Under the pieces are notes generated by a model. It made no database searches. It saw nothing but the letters and a program-made list of their open reading frames with translations, and was not told the DNA's origin. The position numbers were made by a program, and so were the translations under genes. A DNA stretch of 64,000 nt from Siphonodentalium dalli (taxonomy: Eukaryota > Mollusca > Scaphopoda > Gadilida > Siphonodentaliidae), in the NCBI GenBank assembly GCA_032622095.1, contig CP136065.1:92941343-93005342 (forward strand), in the 5' to 3' direction. The first letter of the stretch is position 1; the number at the start of each line of letters is the position of its first letter. Positions 23,080 through 35,670 of the stretch are shown here, in pieces.

Positions 23080-23481
23080 CCCTTTACCCAACAAACCGGC
23101 CAAAACCGGCCAAATAAAGCTTCAACAGCCTAAAATATCTTCGGTCTGTCTCAATAGAACCATACACATATGGATATCATTGGAACCGGCTCCTTGACCA
23201 CATTGTGATGGTTACAGTTATGCCCTGTGCCAATGCATTCTCTTATATATGCGAGTCGACCATAGGTCGCCTCGCATATATAAGAGAATGCATTGGCCTA
23301 AAAAAAATCTTTTTTTAACACTTTTTACCATTTTTTCTTACATTCTTTAACAATTTTATAATTTTTAATGTGTTAAGCCAATGCATTCTCTTATATATGC
23401 GAGGCGACCTATGGTCGACTCGCATATATAAGAGAATGCATTGGCACAGGGTAAAAAAAATCCCGACTGTTGGGTAAAGGG
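23080..23481. mobile_element. TTAA-flanked double-hairpin MITE, family T4, in LINE-A 3' UTR
   Basis: 402 bp. Perfect 14-bp ends CCCTTTACCCAACA, TTAA at 23076-23079 and 23482-23485. Two long hairpins, each with perfect arms of about 31 bp based on ccaatgcattctcttatata and tgcgagtcgacc. They are mirror images of each other around a T-rich spacer. CCC-starting TIRs with TTAA fit piggyBac. Confidence 0.9.
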
Positions 23482-23722
23482 TTAACAATATTGAAACGCA
23501 AATTATTAATTGTATATGGAATTATGTAGAACTCAATATTAGCTTATAATTGGAATGTAGTACCTAAAACGAGGATGGTCGAGAATGAGGGTTAGGTATA
23601 AAGTGAGTAGACATATATCAAGGATGGGATGTAGGTCCTATGGCCAGCTGAGCAGAGTATTTTGATGGCAATATGGGGAATGTATGAAGATATAGGCTTA
23701 TTTGGATTTTGAAGGTTTTCCG

Positions 23723-26236
23723 TCAATGAAATCTACCCGATGATGCAATGAAAGTTTGCGTATTGCGAAACAATTTATCATTTAAAGTATTGGATAGGTT
23801 GCTTTGACCAAAGAGGATATCTTCAATCCTATCAACGAAAATTCCATTTAGTCAAAGGCGTTGGATGATTATTAAGCGACTCTCTTCAAATAACGGGCAC
23901 TGGAAGAAAAAATGTGAGGCGTCTTCAATATAAAACCCACATTGACAGTGAGCTGTTATAGAAATATAGTTTTCAAGTTTATCAAAATTTAAATCGCTGC
24001 AGTTATTCCTTAGCTTGGTGTGCACGATGTTCCATTTGCGAGTGCCTGAATTGAAGTATGGCGGCGGTTTTGGGGGAAATATAGGCAATTTGTCATACAT
24101 TAATTTCAATATGTCGGTTTTGGTGCGATCAGATGAACCATTTATTACCACTGAATTCCATTTAGTTACCATCTCAGGCAGAAAGGTCGATTTAAAATGT
24201 TCTGTATTGTTGCGTTTCTGTAAGAATAATAATGGGTATTGATGTGAGTAGGTAGATTGATCTTTAGCAAAGGTCGGCAAAAGTGTGCTCAGGTAATTGG
24301 GAGCTTTGCCAAGAATTATTTTCTGCCAAGTATTATATTTATGGTGTTCGCGTCTGGTGTAAAGTGTAGGCCATCCTAGTTCAGTGAGGAGTTTTTCATT
24401 CGAAACAGATGTATTTAACCCACTAACAATTCGAGCGGCATCATAATGTATCCGATCAAGCAGTACAAGAAGAGTGTTCGGTGGGTGAGCCCAAATTACA
24501 TCTCCGTAATCCATAAGCGGCAAAATAAAGGTTTTGTACATACATTCCAAGGTTCGCCGATTAACTGTGAATTTCAATCGTCTCAATTGCGATAGGCGAG
24601 ATCTTAAGCGTCCACACAAATTTTCTATTTGCTTGTCCCAATTGAGGTTAGACTGAAGAAACACACCAATGTGCCCATGTGTGTCCACCTGCTCTATTAA
24701 CTGACCGTCCATTGCGACACTTAGATTATTGTAATTATATGAGAAGGAAAAATTTATTATTTTTGTCTTGGAAGAGTTGAATTATACCAGCCATTGTTTG
24801 GACCACACAGATATACTGTCTACGTCTGTTTGCAGGTTATGTTCACATAAGGTATAGCGTCTTCGAATGAGGTAAAACACGTGTCGTCGGCGTACATACG
24901 CGTGAAAGATATTAAATTCTCATGTATATCATTTATAAAAACTAGGAAGAAGAATGGGCCAAGGATCTCCTGCTTTCAGTTGCAGGGGACTCGAAAATGT
25001 TTGTCCAACTATTACTCTTCGTGTCCTGTTAGATAAATAATTTTTAATCCAGGCCAGAAGTCGTCCATTGACTCCGCATTGTTCAAGCTTAAATAACATC
25101 CCCTCTTGCCAGACTCGTTCAAAAGCCTTGGAAATATCGCAAAAAATAGCACATGTGCACAATTTCTTATCGAGAGCCTGGCACAAAGAGTGTTGTATTT
25201 CCAGCAGCTGGTATAGTGTGCTGTGGCCAGGAATGAAACCGGACTGATAATCATATATTAATCCGTTATTAAAGAAATGTTTGGAAAGGTATTTCAATGC
25301 CACTTTTTCAAAAATCTTTCCAAGAACGGGTAACAGTGATATTGGTCGGTAATTGTCAGTAGCGGATCGGTCGTTTTTTTTATGAATTGGAATAACATTC
25401 GCCTGTTTCCAAGAATCTGGAAAGCATCCCGATTCAAATGACATTATAAATAAAATGCGAAGAGGGACTACCACTCGGTCAATCGTTTCTAGTAACATGC
25501 GAACGGTAATTCCGTCGTGACCGTGTGCCTTATTTGGTTTGGTCGATTGTATGGCTTCAGTTATATCATCGATCGTGACAGGTAAATCTGATATATTATT
25601 ATCACATTTTTTTCGGAAAATAGGAAGGTTGCATTTAGAATTGTCGATATCTGAATTAGCAACAAATAATTTTTCATAAAGGAGACAGGTTTTGGAATCG
25701 TCATCAAACACCTAATTTCCGCTGCTGTTTCGCAGGGGTGGAATGCAGGAGTTCGGTGCATTATCAAGAAGCTCTTTGACAATGTGCCAAAACAAATTTG
25801 CTGATGAATCGGACTTTATTGAGATCTTGATCAAATTTAGCTTTTGCATACTTTTTCATGTTATTCACAGAATTTCGACTCTTTTTGTACCTGATCCAAT
25901 CTTTCCGTTTCCCCGATATTTGGGCTATGTGGCGTAAACGATTTCTACTACGGATGACAGATCTTAGTTCAAAATTGAACCAACACTTGTCGTTTTTTCG
26001 GATAAGAACTTTCTTTCTGGGAACTGTTTCTCTCATTATTGAGAGAAATTTTCTAGATAATACAAAAGTCGCCGAGTTTATGTCTTCAGTACCTTTCAGA
26101 ATGTTATTCCAATCTAGTTCAAAAATCAGTGACCGAGCTTGTTCAAAATCAGCATTTCGGTACTGCCAAACAGTACGATAAAATGACTTTTGTGGACTAT
26201 ACTCAACGGCAACGTATGCATATACTGCATACTGGT
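23723..26236 (-). pseudogene. LINE-A reverse transcriptase, copy 1
   Basis: Reading right to left: a linker region (25764-26236), fingers/palm (24929-25711) with NKAHGHDGI, NYRPISLLPVLGKIFEK, GFIPGHST and FCDISKAFERVW, then thumb and C-terminus (23852-24712). The end has a CxC-x10-H-x4-C motif (CQCGFYIEDASHFFFQC). Defects: frame break between linker and palm; a 26-bp deletion removing the PQG block and the frame before YADD; a shared TAA after QWLV; and a TGG to TGA change after IIIQRL. Not functional. The family makes cDNA at a nicked genomic target. Confidence 0.9.
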
Positions 26237-26663
26237 TAGACGCCACATCCGTCCAATCTCGGTACTCTCATCAAGGACGGCCTCGGACAATCGCCATTTC
26301 GACCGGTCACATGATCTCCAGTCATGTGATCCATACCCGGAAGAGATTGCACGTCGGCAGACATTTTTTGTTCAACAGCGAAACATCTCTCGTCGTTTTT
26401 CATCAAATGTAAGTAAACTGAGTAATGTTTTCAAATAACTTCGGTGCAGTCATCGACTAATGATATAATATGACCGCGCGGATTGGTTCTTAGGTTCCCA
26501 ATACGATCTAATTTGATTTACCAGCCGCTTGAATCGGCGCACATGGCTTTCAGCTTTTTCGACGTATTAGCCCACACGACCCATTCAGCGATGGGAATGA
26601 CAAACTTTTAACCTGAAGACCCAGACTTCCCTTGTCCTATGTCTTCATGGGTCAATTCCGCAC

Positions 26664-27714
26664 AACAACAAAAAAATAGACGTGAAAATTCTAAACTTTA
26701 TTTATATCACAAAATGATCTATAATTCGGCCCCGGAGTATCTACAAAACTTACTGCCCCCACTTGTATCCGAGGTATCGAAAATTAATACCCGTAACTCA
26801 AAAAACTTTCGGCTACCCCAATTTAACGCCAATTCACACGACCGGTCATTCATATTAAATACAGCAGCCCTCTGGAATTCACTGCCGATGAGCACACGCG
26901 ACATAGTGAATTACGACGAATTTAGAACAACAATAAACACTAGTCATAAAAAGTAGAATTCACGCTTCAAATATTGTTACACAAGAAAAGCACAAGTAAT
27001 CCACACACGTCTTAGAAACTATTGTAGTGACCTAAACGCGCACAAATACCAAAATTATATCTCTGTCACTGATCGCTGTGTTTGTGGCCAAATAGAAGAT
27101 AGCTACCACTACATATTCCAATGTCGGCGTTACCGTCCACATAGGCAAATTCTTCTTGGAAAGATCCCAGACGCAATAGTTCCCTCAGTTTATACTTTCC
27201 TCAATGGCGACGATACAATGAGTCTACAAACGAATCTAACTATTTTTGAAGAATTCCAAAAATTTATTATCCACACACAACGATTTTAGTTGCTTAATTA
27301 TAAATCGGTCAGCAGCATCTTAAGCATCATACGTAACATGTAATAAAATGAAAATTCCGTTCCATTCCACTCCCCTCACCACTCCCCTCCATCTTTGTCT
27401 TATCTTAAATTCTCCTCTTATTCTGTATACCCAAAAATCACAGGACCAATGTAATATCCGAATTATCTATCTACTGTCCGGTCCCGACAATAACGTCAAT
27501 TTCCATGATGATTTATATAGTATATTATACAGGGGCCCTAGATAATACATGGGGAGAACGACACCTGAAAAGCAATGTGCTTACTGTCGTTTTCCCTTTC
27601 TACCAGATATATCACATATTACCATATACATTATATTAATTCCTTGTGTATTCCCTTGTTCAATTTATATTATGTATATTATATATTTGGTGGATAAATA
27701 AACTATGCTTAAAC
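26664..27714 (+). mobile_element. LINE-C, 5'-truncated copy, in left arm of F1
   Basis: Flanked by the 11-bp repeat CAATTCCGCAC (26653-26663 and 27715-27725). The right arm of F1 has the uninterrupted site. The coding remnant (26680-27289) reads LYLYHKMIYNSAPEYLQNLL, ALWNSLP, RLRNYCSDLNAHKYQNYI and CVCGQIEDSYHYIFQC: the extreme C-terminus of a LINE RT protein of the same clade as LINE-A. A stop (TAG) at 26954-26956 is absent from the other copy. Tail ggtggataaataaactatgc. Confidence 0.85.
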
Positions 27715-29914
27715 CAATTCCGCACCCAAGGGTATCGTGGTTCCATATCTTCATGATTTTACAATTGATTTTTTTCATTCTGAACTTTTCACTTTTTATT
27801 CCATCACCCAGGCCCCATTTGGCAATGGTCATTGGACACTTTTAAGTCGAAAATATACATGACACTGATTTAGTGCCCTCCTTTGTGAATTCCCCACCCA
27901 ACGGTGTGCCACTTTACACAACTTGACTATTCTACGTTAAAAAAAATTCGTTCTGAATGAGGCACATTTCTTGGTCGCCCTAAATCCAATTTTGCGATGC
28001 CAATTTGAGACTTTCTGGTAAAAATATCAGTAACGCTGATTTTATGCCTTCGCGTGTGACTTCCGCAGCCAGCGGTGTGCCTCTTTCCACAATTTTGTGA
28101 TTGTACGTTACATTTTTTTCACTCTAAATGGTACAGTTTTCTCGGTGCCACCTAGATCATGCCATGATTCTCTACTCTGGCTAACGCCGTAGCATTAGCC
28201 AAAGTACAGGTTCATGGCATGATCTAGGTAATACCGAATACAATTTTGTAATGCCAATTTGAGACTTTCTGGTAGAAAATATCAATAGCACTGATTTTAT
28301 GCCTTTTGTGTGTGACTTCCCCATCCAACAGTGTGCCTCTTTCCACAATTTTGCGATTGGGTCTTACATTTTTTTCATTTAAAATCACCTGTGAACCTCT
28401 TTCTTATTATTGCCACAAATTTTGTATCTCATTGGAGCGTCAATACTGACTTAGACTCATGATCATAATGCCTTCACATATTTTGAAAGATGTGTGTACT
28501 AATATAAATTTTTGGACAATTCAATGACATGTTTTCCTTTCTCAAATCAAAATCAATATTATAAAGTGAATTATGGGTAGAGCCTGGTTGAAATGCTACT
28601 GTGTGGCGAGTCACACTCGTCTTTCGAGCTACTGTTGTCCTAATGCCATACATCTATATGTGTGGTGTTATTAATTATTTGTATTGTGCAGAGGTGAAAA
28701 TATGCTCGTAAACCTCCACAGTAAACATTTTACACCAAGCGCTCATCATAAATGATAAGCATTAATTGTTTTTAGTCAAATGTGACTGACTCAATGTTGG
28801 TACATAAAATTTGCAAACATCAGAGCTGTCTTTTTCACAAATCGCTCGGATTAACCAAACACTGTGAAAATGACAACTTTATAAAAAAATAGCCTGTATA
28901 TTTGTGTGACAGCATCAGTTTGACCTACCAGCATCATAGCAATTCAGCAGGACCGACCAACATCATAGCAGCCTAGCAGGACTCGTGATCAGGGGTGAGT
29001 GTTATTTGTTTGTGTGGTCGTTTGTTGGTTTCATAATCCTGAGAGAGAAAGCAATGCAGTCTGTTGGAAGTAATTGGAATGCAACTGGTGCCAATGATTC
29101 CATACAATTTGAATCAGGACACGTGGTATTGAATCAAATCAGATGAAAGATTCTGAATCACATAAATTTGTCCGCAGGGCCCTAATTGAAACAAACGAAT
29201 ACAATAATGTACATGCAATGGATTAAAGTGATGTGAAACACTCCCGAGTGTTCCAATAGAAATGGGGAATATGCCCTGACTCTGGATGGCGAAATCATTT
29301 GTGTTAGTTTGTTGACAATTGTTGCGTCCCATATTCAGATGTAAATATTTACAAATGAGCATTGTTTTGACAACGTTTTCTCTTGAATGGTATGGTCGAT
29401 ATCTTTGAAATTTTCGACGATGTTAGTAGAATGCTACATTCTCCAGGTTGGCATAACGCCTGAATACCAACTTATCAGCTTCACGAACTCGAACAAGTCC
29501 ATAATATGTCTTTAAGGTAATAATACATGTACATACCAACATGCATTTGTGCTGCTGTATTCAATGTAAGTGATGCTAACAATTCTGGCATTGCCATTCA
29601 TTTAGGGAGATGATTTATTTCACCCAGACAACATACACATGTAGCCATGTATATGCACACTATGCACACTACATGTACATGTACTGGTATACTTTTAAAT
29701 TTTAAAATGACTTTATTACATTCGTATCTGTGATTTACCTTGATTTCTCGAGTGATTATAAACTATAATTGCACTTATGAATTATGTCACTTTAACTAGC
29801 ATGTTACATGTATGTATTTATATTCGCAATAAAAGTTATGCGTCATGGGTATAATGGCAGTGATATTAGGATTTCTCGTAAATTAAGATGTTTATAATGG
29901 AATATGATTAAACA

Positions 29915-30047
29915 GAGAATAATCACTTGATTGAACTGGTGCCATGAAAAAAAATCGATTGAGGCAGGGTCTAATTTGTGTTTGTACAACATCACTACCT
30001 CTCATGAATTATTTCATGTCACCAGTTCAATGAAGTGATTACTCTCA
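29915..30047. repeat. Hairpin inside F1 interior
   Basis: Arms gagaataatcacttgattgaactggtgccatgaaa and its near-complement (30012-30047). Duplicated near 39380-39513. Probably a small MITE within the larger element. Confidence 0.65.
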
Positions 30048-30174
30048 ATATATTACTGGTATCCACACAATAAGCCATTTATCAGGGCCATGCCTATGTG
30101 TTCAAACATTGGAAAATAATGGAAGCTGAGAACCTGGTGTGAATTGAACTATGGTGGGGTCTCAAGCCAAACTT

Positions 30175-30321
30175 TCAGGTGCATAATAATCGTGATGGCC
30201 TAATAATAGTGATTGGTAGGGATTTAGGCTGATTTTAATAATGTCTCAATGTAAATATTAGTGATCGTTGGGAATTTTCTCCAAATTAATAATCATGCTG
30301 TCACTATTATTAGTCACCTGA
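30175..30321. repeat. Short inverted-end element inside F1 interior
   Basis: tcaggtg.ataataatcgtga at the left faces its near-complement tcactattattagtcacctga at the right. A duplicate is near 39642-39788. Confidence 0.55.
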
Positions 30322-32097
30322 GAGTACCCCTTCACATAAGAAAAAATGCCATTGAATGGCATAAGTTGCTTGAGGATAGAAGTGATCTATCATACCACTG
30401 TAAATTCAACCAGGCGCTTCCTATTAAATAAGTATGCCAAGCAGGAGTGGGGCAGGGGTGGGGCAGGGATACCAGAATGTGCTCACTGGATGCAATCACA
30501 TTAATACATATAATACTACTGTCATGTATATATTCTGAAGTAGTTTGATAAAAGATAGATCATGCCATGAATCTCTACTCTGGCGGTGTCAGCCAGAGTA
30601 CTATAGTAGAGATTCATCATGGCATAATCTAAGAATTATGCTCCATTTAAAACTAAAAAAATCATAACGTAGAATGGCGAAGTTGTGCAAAGTGGCATAC
30701 TGTTGGGAATTCATAAAGGAAGGCATAAAACCAGCGAGATTGTATTTGGTGTTACCTAGATCATGCCATGAACCTGTACTTTGTCTACCGCTACGGCGTT
30801 GGCCAGAGTAGGGAATCATGGCATGATCTAGGTGTTACCGAGAAAGGTGCACCATTTAGAATGAAAACAATGTAACATACAATCACAAAATTGTGGAAAG
30901 AGGCACACCGCTGGCTGGGGAAGTCACACACGAAGGCACAAAATCAGCGTTATTGATATTTTTACCAGAAAGTCTCAAATTGGCATCGCAAAATTGGATT
31001 TAGGGAGACCAAGAAAAGTGCCTCATTCAGAACGAAAAAAATTTAACATAGAATAGTCAAGTTGTGTAAAGTGGCACACCGTTGGGTGTGGAATTCACAA
31101 AGGAAGGCACTAAATCAGTGTCATGTATATTTTCGGCTTGAAAGTGTCCAATGACCATTGCCAAATGGGGCCTGGGTGATGGAATAAAAAGTGTTCAGAA
31201 TAAGTTCAGAATGAAAATATCATGAAGATATGGAACCACGCTACCCTTGGGTGCGGAATTGACCCAGGAAGACATAGGACAAGGGAAGTCTGGGTCTTCA
31301 GGTTAAAAGTTTGTCATTCCCATCGCTGAATGGGTCGTGGGGGCTAATACGTCGAAAAAGCAGAAAGCCATGTGCGCCGATACAACGGCTGGTAAATCAA
31401 ATTAAATCGTATTGGGAACCTAAGAACCAATCCGCGCGGTCATATTATATCATTAGTCGATGACTGCACCGAAGTTATTTGAAAACATTACTCAGTTTAC
31501 TTACACCGAAGCATTTAAGACTACATTAACATTCTGTTGTAAAGCATCGTTTTTCTTACTTAAACGTTTGGAGCACTTCTTTAATGAGCTTGAAGCATAT
31601 TGGTGATCACTACAGCTATCGGTAGCCCATACATGTACATCACTAGTGTTATTCTTAACACTATTCCGAAATTTGCTTTCAACACACCCAGATTGATGTG
31701 TCTGCACTTGCATACCACAACTCTGATTCGCACTCTTCACCTGACATTGCTCAATTATACTTTCTTGACATGCTTCAACAGTTACATTTATAGCGACATT
31801 TCCCTTTGTTTTTAAATCGTTATCGGCTGTGGTGCTCACTGCTGAATCAATCATAAATGGCCCACTTCCAATTCTTCCAATAGCTGTCACTGTCTGTGTT
31901 ATAATAGGAGTGATCTCAAAAAAATGTCCTGCATAATTATCAAACACGTGCAGAATAAGTTTGATGTTTGAACATATTTTATTTGACCCTCATTACATAA
32001 TACATTTAACAAATTAGAATATGAAATAAGATATGAGTTGATCAAAAGGGATGGAAGCACAAGTTATTCAACTTAGAATATTGCTCCTCTCCCTTAA

Positions 32098-32491
32098 CCC
32101 TTTACCCAACAAACCGGCCAAAACCGGCCAAATAAAGCTTCAACAGCCTAAAATATCTTCGGTCTGTCTCAATAGAACCATACAAATATGGATATCATTG
32201 GAACCGGCTCCTTGACCACATTGTGATAGTTACGGTTATGCCCTGTGCCAATGCATTCTCTTATATATGCGAGTCGACCATAGGTCGCCTCGCATATATA
32301 AGAGAATGCATTGGCCTAAAAAAATTCTTTTTTTAACACTTTTTACCATTTTTTCTTACATTCTTTAACAATTTTATATAATTTTTAATGTGTTAAGCCA
32401 ATGCATTCTCTTATATATGCGAGGCGACCTATGGTCGACTCGCATATATAAGAGAATGCATTGGCACAGGGCCCTTCTGTTGGGTAAAGGG
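32098..32491. mobile_element. Family T4 MITE, duplicated copy
   Basis: The same insertion carried along by the 9-kb duplication (TTAA at 32094-32097 and 32492-32495). The hairpin arms are still perfect; the short A-rich tract before the right end differs. Confidence 0.9.
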
Positions 32492-32732
32492 TTAACAATA
32501 TTGAAACGCAAATTATTAATTGTATATGGAATTATGTAGGACTCAATATTAGCTTATAATTGGAATGTAGTACCTAAAACGAGGAGGGTCGAGAATGAGG
32601 GTTAGGTATAAAGTGAGTAGACATATATCAAGGATGGGATGTAGGTCCTATGGCGAGCTGAGCAGAGTATTTTGATGGCAATATGGGGAATGTATGAAGA
32701 TATAGGCTTATTTGGATTTTGAAGATTTTCCG

Positions 32733-35243
32733 TCAATGAAATCTACCCGATGATGCAATGAAAGTTTGCGTATTGCGAAACAATTTATCATTTAAAGTAT
32801 TGGATAGGTTGCTTTGACCAAAGAGGATATCTTCAATCCTATCAACGAAAATTCCATTTAGCCAAAGGCGTTGGATGATTATTAAGCGACTCTCTTCAAA
32901 TAACGGGCACTGGAAGAACAAATGTGAGGCGTCTTCAATATAAAACCCACATTGACAGTGAGCTGTTATAGAAATATAGTTTTCAAGTTTATCAAAATTT
33001 AAATCGCTGCAGTTATTCCTTAGCTTGGTGTGCACGATGTTCCATTTGCGAGTGCCTGAATTGAAGTATGGCGGCGGTTTTGGGGGAAATATAGGCAATT
33101 TGTCATACATTAATTTCAATATGTCGGTTTTGGTGCGATCAGATGAACCATTTATTACCACTGCATTCCATTTAGTTACCATCTCAGGCAGAAAGGTCGA
33201 TTTAAAATGTTCTGTATTGTTGCGTTTCTGTAAGAATAATAATGGGTATTGGTGTGAGTAGGTAGATTGATCTTTAATAAAGGTCGGCAAAAGTGTGCTC
33301 AGGTAATTGGGAGCTTTGCCAAGAATTATTTTCTGCCAAGTATTATATGTATGGTGTTCGCGTCTGGTGTAAAGTGTATGCCATCCTAGTTCAGTGAGGA
33401 GTTTTTCATTCGAAACAGATTTATTTAACCCACTAACAATTCGAGCGGCATCATAATGTATCCGATCAAGCAGTACAAGAAGAGTGTTCGGTGCGTGAGC
33501 CCAAATTACATCTCCGTAATCCATAAGCGGCAAAATAAAGGTTTTGTACATACATTCCAAGGTTCGCCGATTAACTGTGAATTTCAATCGTCTCAATTGC
33601 GATAGGCGAGATCTTAAGCGTCCACACAAATTTTCTATTTGCTTGTCCCAATTGAGGTTAGACTGAAGAAACACACCAATGTGCCTATGTGTGTCCACCT
33701 GCTCTATTAACTGACCGTCCATTGCGACACTTAGATTATTGTAATTATATGAGAAGGAAAAATTTATTATTTTTGTCTTGGAAGAGTTGAATTATACCAG
33801 CCATTGTTTGGACCACACAGATATACTGTCTACGTCTGTTTGCAGGTTATGTTCACATAAGGTACTAGCGTCTTCGAATGAGGTAAAACACGTGTCGTCG
33901 GCGTACATACGCGTGAAAGATATTAAATTCTCATGTATATCATTTATAAAAACTAGGAAGAAGAATGGGCCAAGGATATATCCTAGGATATATCCTTGGG
34001 GCACTCCTGCTTTCAGTTGCAGGGGACTCGAAAATGTTTGTCCAACTATTACTCTTTGTGTCCTGTTAGATAAATAATTTTTAATCCAGGCCAGAAGTCG
34101 TCCATTGACTCCGCATTGTTCAAGCTTAAATAACAGCCCCTCGTGCCAGACTCGTTCAAAAGCCTTGGAAATATCGCAAAAAATAGCACATGTGCACAAT
34201 TTCTGATCGAGAGCCTGGCACAAGGAGTGTTGTATTTCCAGCAGCTGGTATAGTGTGCTGTGGCCAGGAATGAAACCGGACTGATAATCATATATTAATC
34301 CGTTATTAAAGAAATGTTTGGAAAGGTATTTCAATGCCACTTTTTCAAAAATCTTTCCAAGAACGGGTAACAGTGAGATTGGTCGGTAATTGTCAGTAGC
34401 GGATCGGTCGTTTTTTTTATGAATTGGAATAACATTCGCCTGTTTCCAAGAATCTGGAAAGCATCCCGATTCAAATGACATTAAAAATATAATGCTAAGA
34501 GGGACTACCACTCGGTCAATCGTTCCTAGTAACATGCGAACGGTAATTCCGTCGTGACCGTGTGCCTTATTTGGTTTGGTCGTGACAGGTAAATCTGATA
34601 TATTATTATCACATTTTTTTCGGAAAATAGGAAGGTTGCATTTAGAATTGTCGATATCTGAATTAGCAACAAATTTTTCATTAAGGAGACAGGCTTTGGA
34701 ATCGTCATCAAACACCTAATTTCCGCTGCTGTTTCGCAGGGGTGGAATGCAGGAGTTCGGTGCATTATCAAGAAGCTCTATGACAATGTGCCAAAAAAAA
34801 TTTGCTGATGAATCGGACTTTATTGAGATCTTGATCAAATTTAGCTTTTGCATACTTTTTCATGTTATTCACAGAATTTCGACTCTTTTTGTACCTGATC
34901 CAATCTTTCCGTTTCCCCGATTGTTGGGCTATGTGGCGTAATTAAACGATTTCTACTACGGATGACAGATCTTAGTTCAATATTGAACCAACACTTGTCG
35001 TTTTTTCGGATAAGAACTTTCTTTCTGGGAACTGTTTCTCTCATTATTGAGAGAAATTTTCTAGATAATACAAAGTCGCCGAGTTTATGTCTTCAGTACC
35101 TTTCAGAATGTTATTCCAATCTAGTTCAAAAATCAGTGACCGAGCTCGTTCAAAATCAGCATTTCGGTACTGCCAAACAGTACGATAAAATGACTTTTGT
35201 GGACTATACTCAACGGCAACGTATGCATATACTGCATAGTGTT
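32733..35243 (-). pseudogene. LINE-A reverse transcriptase, copy 2
   Basis: Better preserved than copy 1. 33792-34715 carries the palm with DISKAFERVW, a VPQGYILG block and the catalytic MYADD motif. YILG is doubled (YILGYILG), a 12-bp in-frame duplication. A TAA after QWLV (about 33790) interrupts the frame before 32733-33722, which runs to the natural end SSGRFH. The 5' linker (35044-35243) is frameshifted, and a short block after DLPVT is missing relative to copy 1 (IDDITEAIQS). It ends at the insertion point of the large inverted-repeat element. Confidence 0.9.
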
Positions 35244-35670
35244 TAGACGCCACATACGTCCAATCTCGCTACTCTCATCAAGGACTGCCTCGGACAATCG
35301 CCATTTCGACCGGTCACATGATCTCCAGTCATGTGATCCATACCCGGAAGAGATTGCACGTCGGCAGACATTTTTATTCAACAGCGAAACTTCTCTCGTC
35401 GTTTTTCATCAAATGTAAGTAAACTGAGTAATGTTTTCAAATAACTTCGGTGCAGTCATCGACTAATGATATAATATGACCGCGCGGATTGGTTCTTAGG
35501 TTCCCAATACGATTTAATTTGATTTACCAGCCGCTTGAATCGGCGCACATGGCTTTCTGCTTTTTCGACGTATTAGCCCCCACGACCCATTCAGCGATGG
35601 GAATGACAAACTTTTAACCTGAAGACCCAGACTTCCCTTGTCCTATGTCTTCCTGGGTCAATTCCGCACC

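Larger units (their letters stand above)
22499..31503. repeat. 9.0-kb segmental tandem duplication, copy 1
   Basis: Colinear with 31504-40957 at high identity (differences every few tens to hundreds of bases, plus indels). The junction at 31504-31505 shows a 2-base overlap (ca) shared by both parental ends (22499-22500 and 40958-40959). Copy-specific changes: a 26-bp deletion in the RT (near 24968), a nonsense change near 23850, and a nonsense change at 26954-26956. Confidence 0.9.
26237..31503. mobile_element. Long-TIR element F1 (Mutator-like/foldback), copy 1, right end missing
   Basis: Left end TAGACGCCACATCCGTCC at 26237, preceded by CATACTGGT. The left arm runs to about 28420 (with LINE-C inserted at 26664-27714). 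The right arm runs from about 30540 to 31503, where the duplication junction removes its last 170 bp. Interior about 2.1 kb without ORF. See copy 2 for the full structure. Confidence 0.8.
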
